A stretch of 33,830 nucleotides of DNA from Novimethylophilus sp036504375 (GTDB lineage: Bacteria > Pseudomonadota > Gammaproteobacteria > Burkholderiales > Methylophilaceae), in NCBI RefSeq assembly GCF_036504375.1, contig NZ_DASXVH010000005.1, positions 1 through 33,830 on the forward strand. Reading direction: 5' to 3'. A model generated the notes under the pieces. The model saw only the letters and a list, made by a program, of their open reading frames with translations, was not told the DNA's origin and ran no database searches. The position numbers were made by a program, and so were the translations under genes. Positions 1 to 7,133 of this stretch are shown piece after piece (positions within the stretch are counted from its first letter, which is position 1; every line of letters begins with the position of its first letter).

Positions 1-1000
1 CTTCCGGAATGCCGGTGACATCGTGCACCTTGTCCGGCGTCCACTGCTCCACTTCCTTACGCACCTCATCCATGCCGTAAACGCGGTCGTGGATGAACTG
101 CTTGTCCTCCCAGCCGTTCTTGAAGATGTGCCACAGCACGCCCCAGACGAATGGGATATCGGTGCCGGGACGCAGCCGCACGAACTGGTGCGCATGGGCC
201 GCGGTGCGGGTGAAGCGCGGGTCGACGACGATCATCTTCGCGCCCGCTTCCTTGGCGTGCAGCACGTGCAGCATCGCCACCGGGTGCGCTTCCGCGGCAT
301 TGCTGCCGACGAACAGCATGCATTTGGCGTTGTGCATGTCGTTATAGGAATTGGTCATCGCGCCGTAGCCCCAGGTATTGGCGACGCCTGCGACCGTGGT
401 CGAGTGGCAGATGCGCGCCTGGTGGTCGACATTGTTGCTGCCCCAGAACGAGACGAACTTGCGCAGCAGATAGGCCTGCTCGTTGCTGTGTTTGGAGGAA
501 CCGACCCAATAGACGGAGTCCGGGCCGCTTTCCTGACGCAGTGCAAGCAGCTTGTCGCCGATTTCGTCCAGTGCCTGCCGCCAAGTGATGCGCTGGTATT
601 TGCCGTCCACCAGTTTCATCGGGTATTTGAGCCGGCGCTCGCCGTGGCCATGCTCGCGCACCGAGGCGCCTTTGGCGCAGTGCGCGCCGAGGTTGATCGG
701 CGAATCGAATACCGGCTCCTGGCGTATCCATACGCCGTTCTGCACCACGGCGTCGACCGAGCAACCGACCGAGCAGTGGGTACACACACTGCGCTTGACC
801 TTGACCGTTGCACCTGTCTTGGCATCGGTGGCCTTGGCCTTGCGGATAAAATTGAACGGCAGCTGCGACAGCGCCAGCCCGGCTCCGGCGGCCATGCCGG
901 AACGTTTGAGGAACTCGCGCCGGTCTACCGTATTGTACGGTTGGGTAGCGTTGGCTTGCCCGACAGCATCGGCACTCGGCGATTTCTTTTTCAGCAACAT
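1..1000 (-). CDS. fdhA: Formate dehydrogenase catalytic (molybdopterin) subunit, N-terminal part, cut by window edge
   Basis: About 333 N-terminal residues of a molybdopterin oxidoreductase that oxidises formate to CO2. The start at 1000 (ATG) is followed by a twin-arginine motif (RREFLKRSG, about residues 27-35) and a hydrophobic stretch, so the protein is exported folded by Tat. A [4Fe-4S] motif follows (CTHCSVGC, then C in GAHCAKG). The block RICHSTTVAG...GAMTNSYNDM aligns from memory with RVUHGPTVAS...GAMTNHW of E. coli FdnG. The codon at the selenocysteine position is TGC, so this is a Cys-type enzyme. The downstream part, with the rest of the Mo-cofactor domains, lies outside the window. 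It is the last visible gene of the operon, 7 bases after the small Tat protein. The FdnG/FdoG-like class is likely; the physiological electron acceptor cannot be told from here. Confidence 0.93.
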   Translation of the reverse strand, partial: MLLKKKSPSADAVGQANATQPYNTVDRREFLKRSGMAAGAGLALSQLPFNFIRKAKATDAKTGATVKVKRSVCTHCSVGCSVDAVVQNGVWIRQEPVFDSPINLGAHCAKGASVREHGHGERRLKYPMKLVDGKYQRITWRQALDEIGDKLLALRQESGPDSVYWVGSSKHSNEQAYLLRKFVSFWGSNNVDHQARICHSTTVAGVANTWGYGAMTNSYNDMHNAKCMLFVGSNAAEAHPVAMLHVLHAKEAGAKMIVVDPRFTRTAAHAHQFVRLRPGTDIPFVWGVLWHIFKNGWEDKQFIHDRVYGMDEVRKEVEQWTPDKVHDVTGIPE

Positions 1001-1007
1001 GCTCGGA

Positions 1008-1226
1008 TTACACCTTGGTCGTCCGGTAATAGTTCAGCACATGCGGGCTGGCCCGGTAGCCTTTGGTCGCCTCGGGCTCGGCGGCGGCAGCATCCGCTTT
1101 CGCCGCCGCTGCCGGCAGTTTGTCGGTGGCGGCCAGCACGGCAATCGTACCCGCGCTGCCCAGCCCGGCGGCCAGCAGGAATTTTCTACGCTGTAAATCT
1201 ACTGTATCCATGTTATTCGCTTTCAT
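1008..1226 (-). CDS. Small Tat-signal protein of formate dehydrogenase operon
   Basis: A 72-residue protein with a twin-arginine signal (QRRKFLLAAGLGSAGTIAVLAA, given here in part: QRRKFLLAAGLGSAG) followed by an Ala-rich linker and a short conserved-looking tail (GYRASPHVLNYYRTTKV). Proteins like this are commonly found between the TorD-like chaperone gene and the catalytic subunit gene in proteobacterial fdh operons. Their exact role is not established; a small periplasmic or membrane-anchored companion of the dehydrogenase is the usual guess. The ATG at 1226 overlaps the TGA of the preceding gene (ATGA), which favours it over the internal ATG at 1211 and suggests translational coupling. 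Confidence 0.8.
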   Translation of the reverse strand: MKANNMDTVDLQRRKFLLAAGLGSAGTIAVLAATDKLPAAAAKADAAAAEPEATKGYRASPHVLNYYRTTKV

Positions 1227-1834
1227 CGCTGTTCTGCCATATCGTGCACCATGGCGAACGACATCGCCTCGACACGCAGGAATTCGCGCAGCAACGCCGC
1301 CACCTGACCATAATAGTTCGCGCTGGGCGCGCTTTGTAGTTGCATCGCGAAGGCCTCGCCCCACGGCGCGAGATGGCGCATGAAAAACTGTTTCTGCCGG
1401 TTAAGCGGGCAACCGCTTTCGATCAGCAGGCGCATGGTTTCGCACAGTGCGGCGATGTGATCTTCCGGCTCGCTCACGCCGTCGGCGCGATCGTAGCCCA
1501 ATGCGGCGAGATCGCCGCGCACATGCGCCAGCGGCTCCTCCATCAGGAATCCGGTGAGATGCCAGGAGGCGTAAGGGACGATTTCGCCGCCGCTGCCCGC
1601 GCCGATGAACAAGGCCTGGAATTCGTCGGTGGCAGCGTCTGCATCCATCGCCCCGGACGCCAGCCTCAGTCGCTCGCCGGCATCCGCCAGCGGCGTGTGC
1701 GGAACGTCGCGCTCCTGCCCCGCCCGCGCAATGGCCGCCAGCAGGGAAGCGCTCGGCGGCGCATAGAGCAACGTGGCGAGCAGCGCATAGTGTGCGGCGC
1801 GCGCCAGTTCTTCGGTTTCCGCCAATACTGTCAT
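1223..1834 (-). CDS. TorD-family molecular chaperone for formate dehydrogenase
   Basis: A 203-residue, mostly helical protein resembling the TorD/DmsD family of cytoplasmic chaperones, which hold the Tat-exported molybdoenzyme until its cofactor is inserted. Visible family features include the N-terminal helix (RAAHYALLATLLYAPPS), the central EFQALFIGAG...VPYASWHLTGF segment and EPEDHIAALCETMRLLI, which matches the E-P-x-D-H signature of the family. The ATG at 1834 overlaps the TGA of the poly-ferredoxin gene (ATGA), and the end overlaps the next ATG, so it sits in a coupled chain directly before its presumed client genes. Family assignment is firm; client specificity is inferred from position. 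Confidence 0.88.
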   Translation of the reverse strand: MTVLAETEELARAAHYALLATLLYAPPSASLLAAIARAGQERDVPHTPLADAGERLRLASGAMDADAATDEFQALFIGAGSGGEIVPYASWHLTGFLMEEPLAHVRGDLAALGYDRADGVSEPEDHIAALCETMRLLIESGCPLNRQKQFFMRHLAPWGEAFAMQLQSAPSANYYGQVAALLREFLRVEAMSFAMVHDMAEQR

Positions 1835-3405
1835 GACCGCACCTCGTGGCTGTCTGTCGTCATCATGTCCACCACGCGACAATCGCCGCACATTCTCAGC
1901 CGGTTGAGCGCCTCCGGCGTGGCAAACATCGAATGCCCGGCCAGCTTTGCCACCATGCCGATCACCATGCTGCGCGTGCCGAATGGCTTGCCGCAGCGCA
2001 CGCAGTGGAACGGCTGATCTACATGCAATACCCGCTTCTGTTTGGCCTGCGGCGCAAGTAGCAGGCGCGGCACCAGCCGGATGGCATCTTCCGGGCAGGC
2101 GGTTTCGCACAGGCCGCACTGCACGCAGTTGCGCTCGATGAAATTCAGCTGCTGCTGGCCGTCGCCATCCAGCAGCGCGCTGGCGGGACAGACGGAAACG
2201 CAGGAATAGCACAGCGTGCATTTGTCCCCCGTCACTTCCACTGTGCCGAATGGCGCGCCGCTTGCCAGCGCGATCATGTCCGCCGGTTGCGGCGCATGGC
2301 GCGCGAAATGGTCGATACAGAATTCCAGCGTGGTGCGCTTGTCGTCGAATAACGAGAATCTCGCCGTCTCGCTCGGCACCCGGGCCGGAGGCATTTGCTG
2401 TAAATGCGCTAGCCCGGCCTGACCTTCGATCAGCCTGAAGTGTTCGCCCGCGTAGCCCAGCCCTTGCAGGATTTCTTCACCCAGCGCCATCTGTGCTCGT
2501 AGCGCTTCGAGATATTGCGGCGCTTCGTTGCCTGTAGCCAGGATCACCACCTGATTGGCGCCCAGCGCCAGTGCGCCCAGCAGCCAATCCAGACCGACGG
2601 AGGCGATATGGAACATGGAAACCGGAATCACGCGCTGCAGCAACTGGTCTTGTTGCAGCGTCACATTTTCGCCATGCACCAGCACGCAGGCCGCTTTGCC
2701 GCCAGCCACCGCATAAGCCCCTAATACCGCCTTGAGCTTGCCGCCCCAGTAGGAAACCGATGGATAGTTGTAGCGCATCGCGCCGGTCGGGCATACCGTG
2801 GCGCATGCGCCGCAGCCGACGCACAGATGCGATTCCACGCGAACGGCATCCCCTTCGGAGCGCATCGCCCATGCCGAACAGACATCCCAACAGCGATTGC
2901 AGCCCTCTACATTGGAACGGCTGTGGGCACAAATTTTTTCGTTCAACTGGTAAAACTTGGGTTTGGTGAATTCGCCCACCGCATCCGCGATCTCCCGCAG
3001 CGCATCCTGCAGTGCTTGCGTATCATTCATCGGCGCGAAATAACCTTGAGGCGGCTGATGCATCCTGAAATAGCGCTCGAGCCCCAGGTTAAGCACAAGA
3101 TCGAATTTGCCTTGCGATTCCGCGCCGTCGACGGTCTTCCAATGGACGTCGAAATTTCCCAGCCAGCCTTCCATCGATATCACCTGGCCGGCATGTACCG
3201 CATAAGCTTCCGGCTCAGGCAGATCACCTTCGGTCACCAGCACGGTCACCGGCACATTGCCCGCCAATTCCCCGGCCTTATCCGACGCTAATGTCGCCGG
3301 CCCTATTACCAGCACGCGCCCTGCCGAACGATAGCTCACTTCCGGCACCGGCTCTGGCGGCGGAAAATTTGTCGCAGCTTGCAACGCAGCCATCAGCGGT
3401 GTCAC
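1831..3405 (-). CDS. Poly-[4Fe-4S] ferredoxin of formate dehydrogenase operon
   Basis: A 524-residue soluble iron-sulfur protein. A non-cysteine N-terminal domain (about 1-155) precedes a CNRCWDVCSAWA motif, a CVGCGACATVCPTGA ferredoxin motif (about 195-215), a middle domain that lacks cysteine clusters, and a second pair CTLCYSCVSVCPASA and CVQCGLCETACPEDA (about 400-450). A zinc-finger-like CVRCGKPF...CGDC segment ends it. Such proteins regularly occur with TorD-like chaperones and DUF3306 proteins upstream of fdh structural genes; a role in electron transfer or in maturation of the dehydrogenase is inferred. The GTG at 3405 overlaps the TGA of the previous gene (GTGA), supporting this start over the ATG at 3393. 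Confidence 0.88.
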   Translation of the reverse strand: MTPLMAALQAATNFPPPEPVPEVSYRSAGRVLVIGPATLASDKAGELAGNVPVTVLVTEGDLPEPEAYAVHAGQVISMEGWLGNFDVHWKTVDGAESQGKFDLVLNLGLERYFRMHQPPQGYFAPMNDTQALQDALREIADAVGEFTKPKFYQLNEKICAHSRSNVEGCNRCWDVCSAWAMRSEGDAVRVESHLCVGCGACATVCPTGAMRYNYPSVSYWGGKLKAVLGAYAVAGGKAACVLVHGENVTLQQDQLLQRVIPVSMFHIASVGLDWLLGALALGANQVVILATGNEAPQYLEALRAQMALGEEILQGLGYAGEHFRLIEGQAGLAHLQQMPPARVPSETARFSLFDDKRTTLEFCIDHFARHAPQPADMIALASGAPFGTVEVTGDKCTLCYSCVSVCPASALLDGDGQQQLNFIERNCVQCGLCETACPEDAIRLVPRLLLAPQAKQKRVLHVDQPFHCVRCGKPFGTRSMVIGMVAKLAGHSMFATPEALNRLRMCGDCRVVDMMTTDSHEVRS

Positions 3406-3761
3406 TTTTGTAGCTCCGGCGAAGTCTTTGGGATGGTTGACGTTTCCTGCTCAAGCTCGCCCGCACTCAACAGCGCAGTTGCATGAACCAGCCTGCCCAG
3501 TAATGCGGCAGGCAGCAACTCGAGGCTGGAGTAATCGTCGACATACACGTCCAGACCATCCATGACGCGGTAACGGTCACTCATGAAAAATTTGCGCAAC
3601 GCAGCCTGACGCACGCCGCGTTCGACTTCAGGGCGCAGCAGGGCGCTCACATCAGCGTCGGTGCCATGCGCCTCAGCCGCCGGCTGAGGCGCAGCAACCG
3701 GTGATGCAGATTGGATCTTGAGCCGCGACCAACGGCGCAGAAACGATTTGGGATGGCTCAC
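3402..3761 (-). CDS. DUF3306 domain-containing protein
   Basis: A 119-residue protein of the DUF3306 family, recognised by its start (SHPKSFLRRWSRLK), the segment DADVSALLRPEVERGVRQAALRKFFMSDRYRVMDGLDVYVDDYSS, cited here by its core ALRKFFMSDRYRVMDGLD, and its operon position. The family is of unknown function and travels with formate dehydrogenase genes. A GTG start at 3761 gives the usual family N-terminus; the open frame continues further upstream without similarity to anything, so an upstream start is unlikely. It is the first gene of the fdh operon here; the DUF3305 gene that often precedes it is not present in this window. Confidence 0.78.
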   Translation of the reverse strand: MSHPKSFLRRWSRLKIQSASPVAAPQPAAEAHGTDADVSALLRPEVERGVRQAALRKFFMSDRYRVMDGLDVYVDDYSSLELLPAALLGRLVHATALLSAGELEQETSTIPKTSPELQK

Positions 3762-3987
3762 TGGCTGGTCTCGTGTAAGGAAGTGGAATTTTATCACGGA
3801 GCACATCCGCAACCCAAACCAAACCCCAATAAAATCAACGTTCATACGCCAGCACATCAACGCTTCCGAGCACAATCGCCAGGCGCGGCACTCGTCCATC
3901 CCGCCACGGCAACCGGGTGGTCGCTTTACAAAATAATGGTTGCTTGTCTGTTTGGCCTCGATAAATATATGGGTTAACCGACGTAAA

Positions 3988-4001
3988 ATGATTGCAATCA
4001 A
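3988..4001. promoter_or_regulatory. FNR/ANR-like box (candidate)
   Basis: The sequence ATGATTGCAATCAA matches the FNR consensus TTGAT-N4-ATCAA at 9 of 10 defined bases; its inner 12 bases form a perfect palindrome. It lies between the divergent fdh operon and the iron-uptake pair, so an oxygen-responsive Crp/Fnr regulator could act on either side. Part of it overlaps a possible -35 element for the rightward promoter. Confidence 0.5.
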
Positions 4002-4021
4002 AAAATGAGAACAGTTATCAT
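3992..4021 (+). promoter_or_regulatory. Putative sigma70 promoter of cupredoxin-FTR1 operon
   Basis: A possible -35 TTGCAA (3992-3997) and -10 TATCAT (4016-4021) are separated by 18 bases and lie just upstream of the ATG at 4046. The -10 overlaps the Fur-like box, the arrangement expected for iron repression. Called by eye only. Confidence 0.4.
4006..4020. promoter_or_regulatory. Fur-box-like operator before cupredoxin-FTR1 operon
   Basis: TGAGAACAGTTATCA is a 7-1-7 inverted repeat with one mismatch between the arms and resembles the Fur core TGATAATnATTATCA. The genes downstream encode ferrous-iron uptake proteins, which fits Fur repression. Confidence 0.55.
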
Positions 4022-4045
4022 TAACGAAATGTTAACGGAAACCCC

Positions 4046-4363
4046 ATGAAATCCTTACCGCTCATCGCCCTGCTGCTGCCAGTCGCTGTGTTTGCCGCCG
4101 ATGCTGACTACACCTTGGTAATCAAGGACCATCATTTCCAGCCAGCGGAACTGACCGTACCAGCAGGCAAGAAGATCAAATTACAGGTGGAAAACCGTGA
4201 CCCTTCTCCGGAAGAATTCGAAAGCCATCCGCTGAACCGCGAAAAAGTAATCGCCGGCAATAGCCGCATCACCATCTATATCGGCCCGCTCGATGCCGGC
4301 CGTTATCCTTTTTTTGGCGACTTCAACCAGGCCACTGCGCAGGGCGTGATTGTCGCAAAGTAG
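4046..4363 (+). CDS. Periplasmic cupredoxin-domain protein of FTR1-type iron uptake
   Basis: A 105-residue secreted protein: a signal peptide (MKSLPLIALLLPVAVFAA) is followed by a single cupredoxin-like domain (YTLVIKDHHFQPAELTVPAG...). It resembles FtrB/cupredoxin partners of FTR1 permeases, which are thought to oxidise or shuttle iron at the outer face of the inner membrane. Potential metal ligands are the His pair in KDHHF, the Glu pair in PSPEEFESH and that His. The classic type 1 copper C-x-H-x-M loop is absent, as the C-terminal strand reads FFGDFNQATAQG, so it may bind iron or copper in a different way. It is 30 bases upstream of an FTR1 permease gene and behind a Fur-like box. Confidence 0.8.
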   Translation: MKSLPLIALLLPVAVFAADADYTLVIKDHHFQPAELTVPAGKKIKLQVENRDPSPEEFESHPLNREKVIAGNSRITIYIGPLDAGRYPFFGDFNQATAQGVIVAK

Positions 4364-4393
4364 AAGCCGCCAAGTTAAACATCGGAGAAAGCC

Positions 4394-5206
4394 ATGTTCG
4401 GAACCGCCGTCATCGTTTTTCGTGAAGTGCTGGAAGCCGCCATTATTATCGGCATCGTTGCTGCCGCCACACACGACGTACCCGGCCGCAAGCGCTGGCT
4501 GGCCGCCGGCCTGCTGGCTGGGCTGGTCGGCTCAGCCGTCGTGGCAGCCTCCACCGATGCGATAGGCGCGTTCGCCAGCGGCATCGGCCAGGAACTGTTC
4601 AATGCCATCGTGCTCGGCATTGCAGTATCGATGCTGGCCTGGCACAACATATGGATGTCGTCGCACGGCGCCGAACTGGCAGCCAATGCGCGCCATGTGG
4701 GCAGGGAAATTCGCGAGGGACGCAGCGAATGCTCCATCCTGCTGATCGTGGTCGGGCTGGCGGTACTGCGCGAAGGCTCGGAGACCGTACTGTTTCTCTA
4801 CGGCATCGCAGCCTCCGGCAACGGCGGCACAACCCCGATGCTGGCCGGGGGCCTGATCGGCTTGCTGGGAGGCATTATCGTAGGCTATGCGATCTATGCC
4901 GGTCTGCTGCGCATCCCCATGCGCTGGTTCTTCGCCGCCACCGGCGCACTGGTGCTGCTGCTGGCCGCCGGCATGGCCTCGCAGGCGGCACGCTTCCTGA
5001 TTCAGGCCGACATACTGCCCAGCCTGGCTTCACCGCTGTGGGACACCTCGGCGATACTGCCCGAACAATCGGTGCCCGGCATGCTGCTGCACAGCCTGAT
5101 CGGCTACGACGCCCAGCCGGCCGGCATGCAACTGGTATTTTACGTCGTCGTGCTGACCGCCATTGCCGCCGGCATGCAATGGGCAAAACGCCCACGCAAA
5201 ATTTAA
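4394..5206 (+). CDS. FTR1-family high-affinity iron permease (first copy)
   Basis: A 270-residue inner-membrane protein with about seven hydrophobic segments and the two signature R-E-x-x-E motifs of the FTR1/EfeU family: FREVLEA (about residues 9-15) and LREGSETV (about 116-123). These motifs are known to line the iron translocation path. It is paired with the upstream cupredoxin gene, as in FtrBC systems that import ferrous iron after periplasmic oxidation; no ferredoxin-like FtrD gene follows. An SD-like GGAGAAAG precedes the ATG. Next to it the PepSY-type operon converges from the other strand. Confidence 0.9.
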   Translation: MFGTAVIVFREVLEAAIIIGIVAAATHDVPGRKRWLAAGLLAGLVGSAVVAASTDAIGAFASGIGQELFNAIVLGIAVSMLAWHNIWMSSHGAELAANARHVGREIREGRSECSILLIVVGLAVLREGSETVLFLYGIAASGNGGTTPMLAGGLIGLLGGIIVGYAIYAGLLRIPMRWFFAATGALVLLLAAGMASQAARFLIQADILPSLASPLWDTSAILPEQSVPGMLLHSLIGYDAQPAGMQLVFYVVVLTAIAAGMQWAKRPRKI

Positions 5207-5262
5207 TCGCCCATAAAACAGGCCTGCCCCGGAAACGGGCGATCCGATACAACGCGGCAATG

Positions 5263-6000
5263 TCAGCGCTTGCGAACGCTGCGCCAATAAATCCATACTC
5301 CTGACAGCGATAACAGCAAAAGAATGCCCGCCACCGTATCCATCAACAATGGCCCGTGGCGGCCGAACAACCGGCCGCTGTGCAAATCCAGCACTATCCG
5401 CTCCAGCGGCAGCGACGGCACAAACAAGGCGGCAAGGTGCCGCCGCGCTTGTAGCGGCAACGGTTGCACATGTGCCCAGACATCTTTGGCGGCCTGCTGC
5501 TGCGGACGCCAAGCCAGGCCGTCACTGCTGGCGAACACGCCTTGCGGCGTATCCACCAGCAGCCACGCCCCGCGGCTGCCGATGCGGCGTAAAGGAGTCG
5601 CCGGCAGCGCGGCACCTTGCAGCTTATCCACCAGCCGCCCATCCGGCAAATAGAGGTAAAGCGCGGAAGCCGTGGCGACATAGCGCGTTCCGGCCACCTC
5701 CGCCACGCCCAGCGGCGGCTCTTCGGCGCCGATGACGCGGCCATCCATCACCCATTGACGGCCGCTCCAGGAAAAATAACCGTGGTCGAACAGATAACCT
5801 TGCATGGGGCCTTCGGTTTTCAATCCGTACCATCGCATCAGCCAGTGCGCGGACACTTTTCTCTGGTCCAGCCGTAGCGCATCGGTATGATTGAGCGCAA
5901 TGCCGCTGACCGCGAGGAAAAGGAATAACAGCGCCGTCAGCACGCCAATGCGGGCGTGCCAATGGCGTAACAGTCTGATCAGGCGGGTGCGTGCGCTCAT
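5263..6000 (-). CDS. PepSY-associated transmembrane protein
   Basis: A 245-residue membrane protein: an N-terminal helix (HARIGVLTALLFLFLAVSGIALNH, core ALLFLFLAVSGIALNH, about residues 16-40) carries the typical H-x-x-x-G-x-x-x-x-x-x-F pattern of PepSY_TM proteins. A long periplasmic part follows, then a C-terminal helix (LMDTVAGILLLLSLSGVWIYWRS, core AGILLLLSLSGVWIYW) with a basic end. Such proteins are often linked to iron or siderophore uptake as membrane reductase-like partners. Here the ATG overlaps the TGA of the FMN-binding gene (ATGA), suggesting the two act together, perhaps passing electrons to periplasmic ferric iron. That function is inference. Confidence 0.72.
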   Translation of the reverse strand: MSARTRLIRLLRHWHARIGVLTALLFLFLAVSGIALNHTDALRLDQRKVSAHWLMRWYGLKTEGPMQGYLFDHGYFSWSGRQWVMDGRVIGAEEPPLGVAEVAGTRYVATASALYLYLPDGRLVDKLQGAALPATPLRRIGSRGAWLLVDTPQGVFASSDGLAWRPQQQAAKDVWAHVQPLPLQARRHLAALFVPSLPLERIVLDLHSGRLFGRHGPLLMDTVAGILLLLSLSGVWIYWRSVRKR

Positions 6001-6539
6001 TTGTTAGCGTGGGCAATGCGGTCGTAATAAAGCGCCAGCCGGGTCATGCGCTCCATGGCGCGCACCGACAGCGTGGCGCCGGAAATGCCGTCGATGTTTT
6101 TATCCAGCCGGTAATCCGGCGCAAGACCGGTGCCGGCATATTGTTTGAGGAAAACCGGGTAGTGGATTTCCATGCCCCGGCTCTCGCGGTAGGTCAGCAC
6201 TCTGGCTTGCTCGATACGGCCATCCCGCACCACGAAACCGGCGGTAATGGGCTCTTCCTTGCCAATTTCCTCCAGCACCCAGGCGCTTTTCGCGCCGTCG
6301 CTCCAGTAGCGCTGGCGCAACTGCGGCGGCGCGTGCCCGAGGATGTGCGATGCCTGCGCGGAGACATCCTTTGTCACCCACAGCAATTCGATCCTGGGGG
6401 TCTTGTCGGCGAAGGTTTCGGCAACGAACTGCTCGGTTGTGAGATATACCGTTTCCCCGGCAAACGCGGGTGCGGCGACGAGCAGGCCGCACGGCAGCCA
6501 GCGCGACAACCGCCGGATCAGTTGCTCAGCGCTCGACAA
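5997..6539 (-). CDS. Secreted FMN-binding domain protein
   Basis: About 180 residues with a signal peptide (LSRWLPCGLLVAAPAFA before GE) and a C-terminal FMN-binding domain. The motif DGISGATLSV (about residues 150-160) matches the D-x-x-S/T-G-A-T site where FMN is covalently attached by Thr in NqrC/RnfG-type domains. It probably carries electrons in the periplasm; together with the PepSY-type partner a ferric reductase role is plausible in this iron block. No ATG exists near the start: TTG codons at 6539 or 6509 are the options. The first overlaps the end of the ferritin-like gene; the second leaves a more ordinary signal peptide, so the start is uncertain. Confidence 0.75.
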   Translation of the reverse strand: MSSAEQLIRRLSRWLPCGLLVAAPAFAGETVYLTTEQFVAETFADKTPRIELLWVTKDVSAQASHILGHAPPQLRQRYWSDGAKSAWVLEEIGKEEPITAGFVVRDGRIEQARVLTYRESRGMEIHYPVFLKQYAGTGLAPDYRLDKNIDGISGATLSVRAMERMTRLALYYDRIAHANK

Positions 6540-6999
6540 AGGCAGCCACGTCCCCCGGTTTGCGCAGCATCTTGTCGACCTCGCCCAGGTGCAGTTCTTC
6601 GGTATAAATCATCTCGCGTGCGTACTCCTCCAGCATCACCGATACGCCCCCGACCTCCTTCAGCAGCTCGCGGTAAAGCTGCAATGCTGCGCCTTCGTGC
6701 GCCAGCGATTCGCGCAGGATATCGCCAACATCGTGGTTGTGGGTTTCCAGCAGCGGGCCGATACCAAGTGACGGATGACCGCCTAGGTGGGTGATCAGTT
6801 CGCCCGCCTTGTGGGCATGGGCGAGCGATTCGTCCGCCTGCCCGCGCAGCCAGGAAATGATGGGAATGCGGTTGTAGCCGAACACCATCAGGGAATAATG
6901 CGTGTAACGCACCACGCCAGCCAGTTCGCTCTCCATGATGCGGTTGAGCAGGGCGACGACCTTGTCATTGCCCTTAGCTGCCTTTTCCTTCTTGGCCAT
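6526..6999 (-). CDS. Ferritin-like/bacterioferritin-type diiron protein
   Basis: A 157-residue four-helix protein of the ferritin-like superfamily. Diiron ligands can be placed as Glu in MESELAGVVRYTHYS (about 23-25), E and H in DESLAHAH (about 57-61), Glu in AHEGAALQLY (about 102), and E/H in YTEELHLGE (about 134-137). Length and layout are close to bacterioferritin, and it likely oxidises and stores ferrous iron in the cytoplasm. A clear AGGAG lies 7 bases before the ATG at 6999. It is the first gene of the operon with the FMN-binding and PepSY-type proteins. Bacterioferritin versus a Dps-like subgroup cannot be settled by eye. Confidence 0.85.
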   Translation of the reverse strand: MAKKEKAAKGNDKVVALLNRIMESELAGVVRYTHYSLMVFGYNRIPIISWLRGQADESLAHAHKAGELITHLGGHPSLGIGPLLETHNHDVGDILRESLAHEGAALQLYRELLKEVGGVSVMLEEYAREMIYTEELHLGEVDKMLRKPGDVAAFVER

Positions 7000-7133
7000 G
7001 TCAGTCTCCTAGTTGAAACGTCCGGGGTTATAGTTTAACGCACAAACCTGAACTGCCGGCACCCCCGGAAACCATGCAAGTCATCGAAATGCCTGTGAAT
7101 CCGGAGACCAGTGCACGCACTTCCCCGCCGCTG

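Noticed and set aside
23..1339. 438-codon open frame on the plus strand
   Set aside because: Antisense to the fdhA start region and the small Tat protein gene; the minus strand carries clear motifs, and the plus frame has none.
4046..4363. Cupredoxin as a blue copper (plastocyanin/azurin-type) electron carrier
   Set aside because: The C-x-x-x-H-x-x-x-M copper loop is missing at the C-terminal end, so type 1 copper is unlikely.
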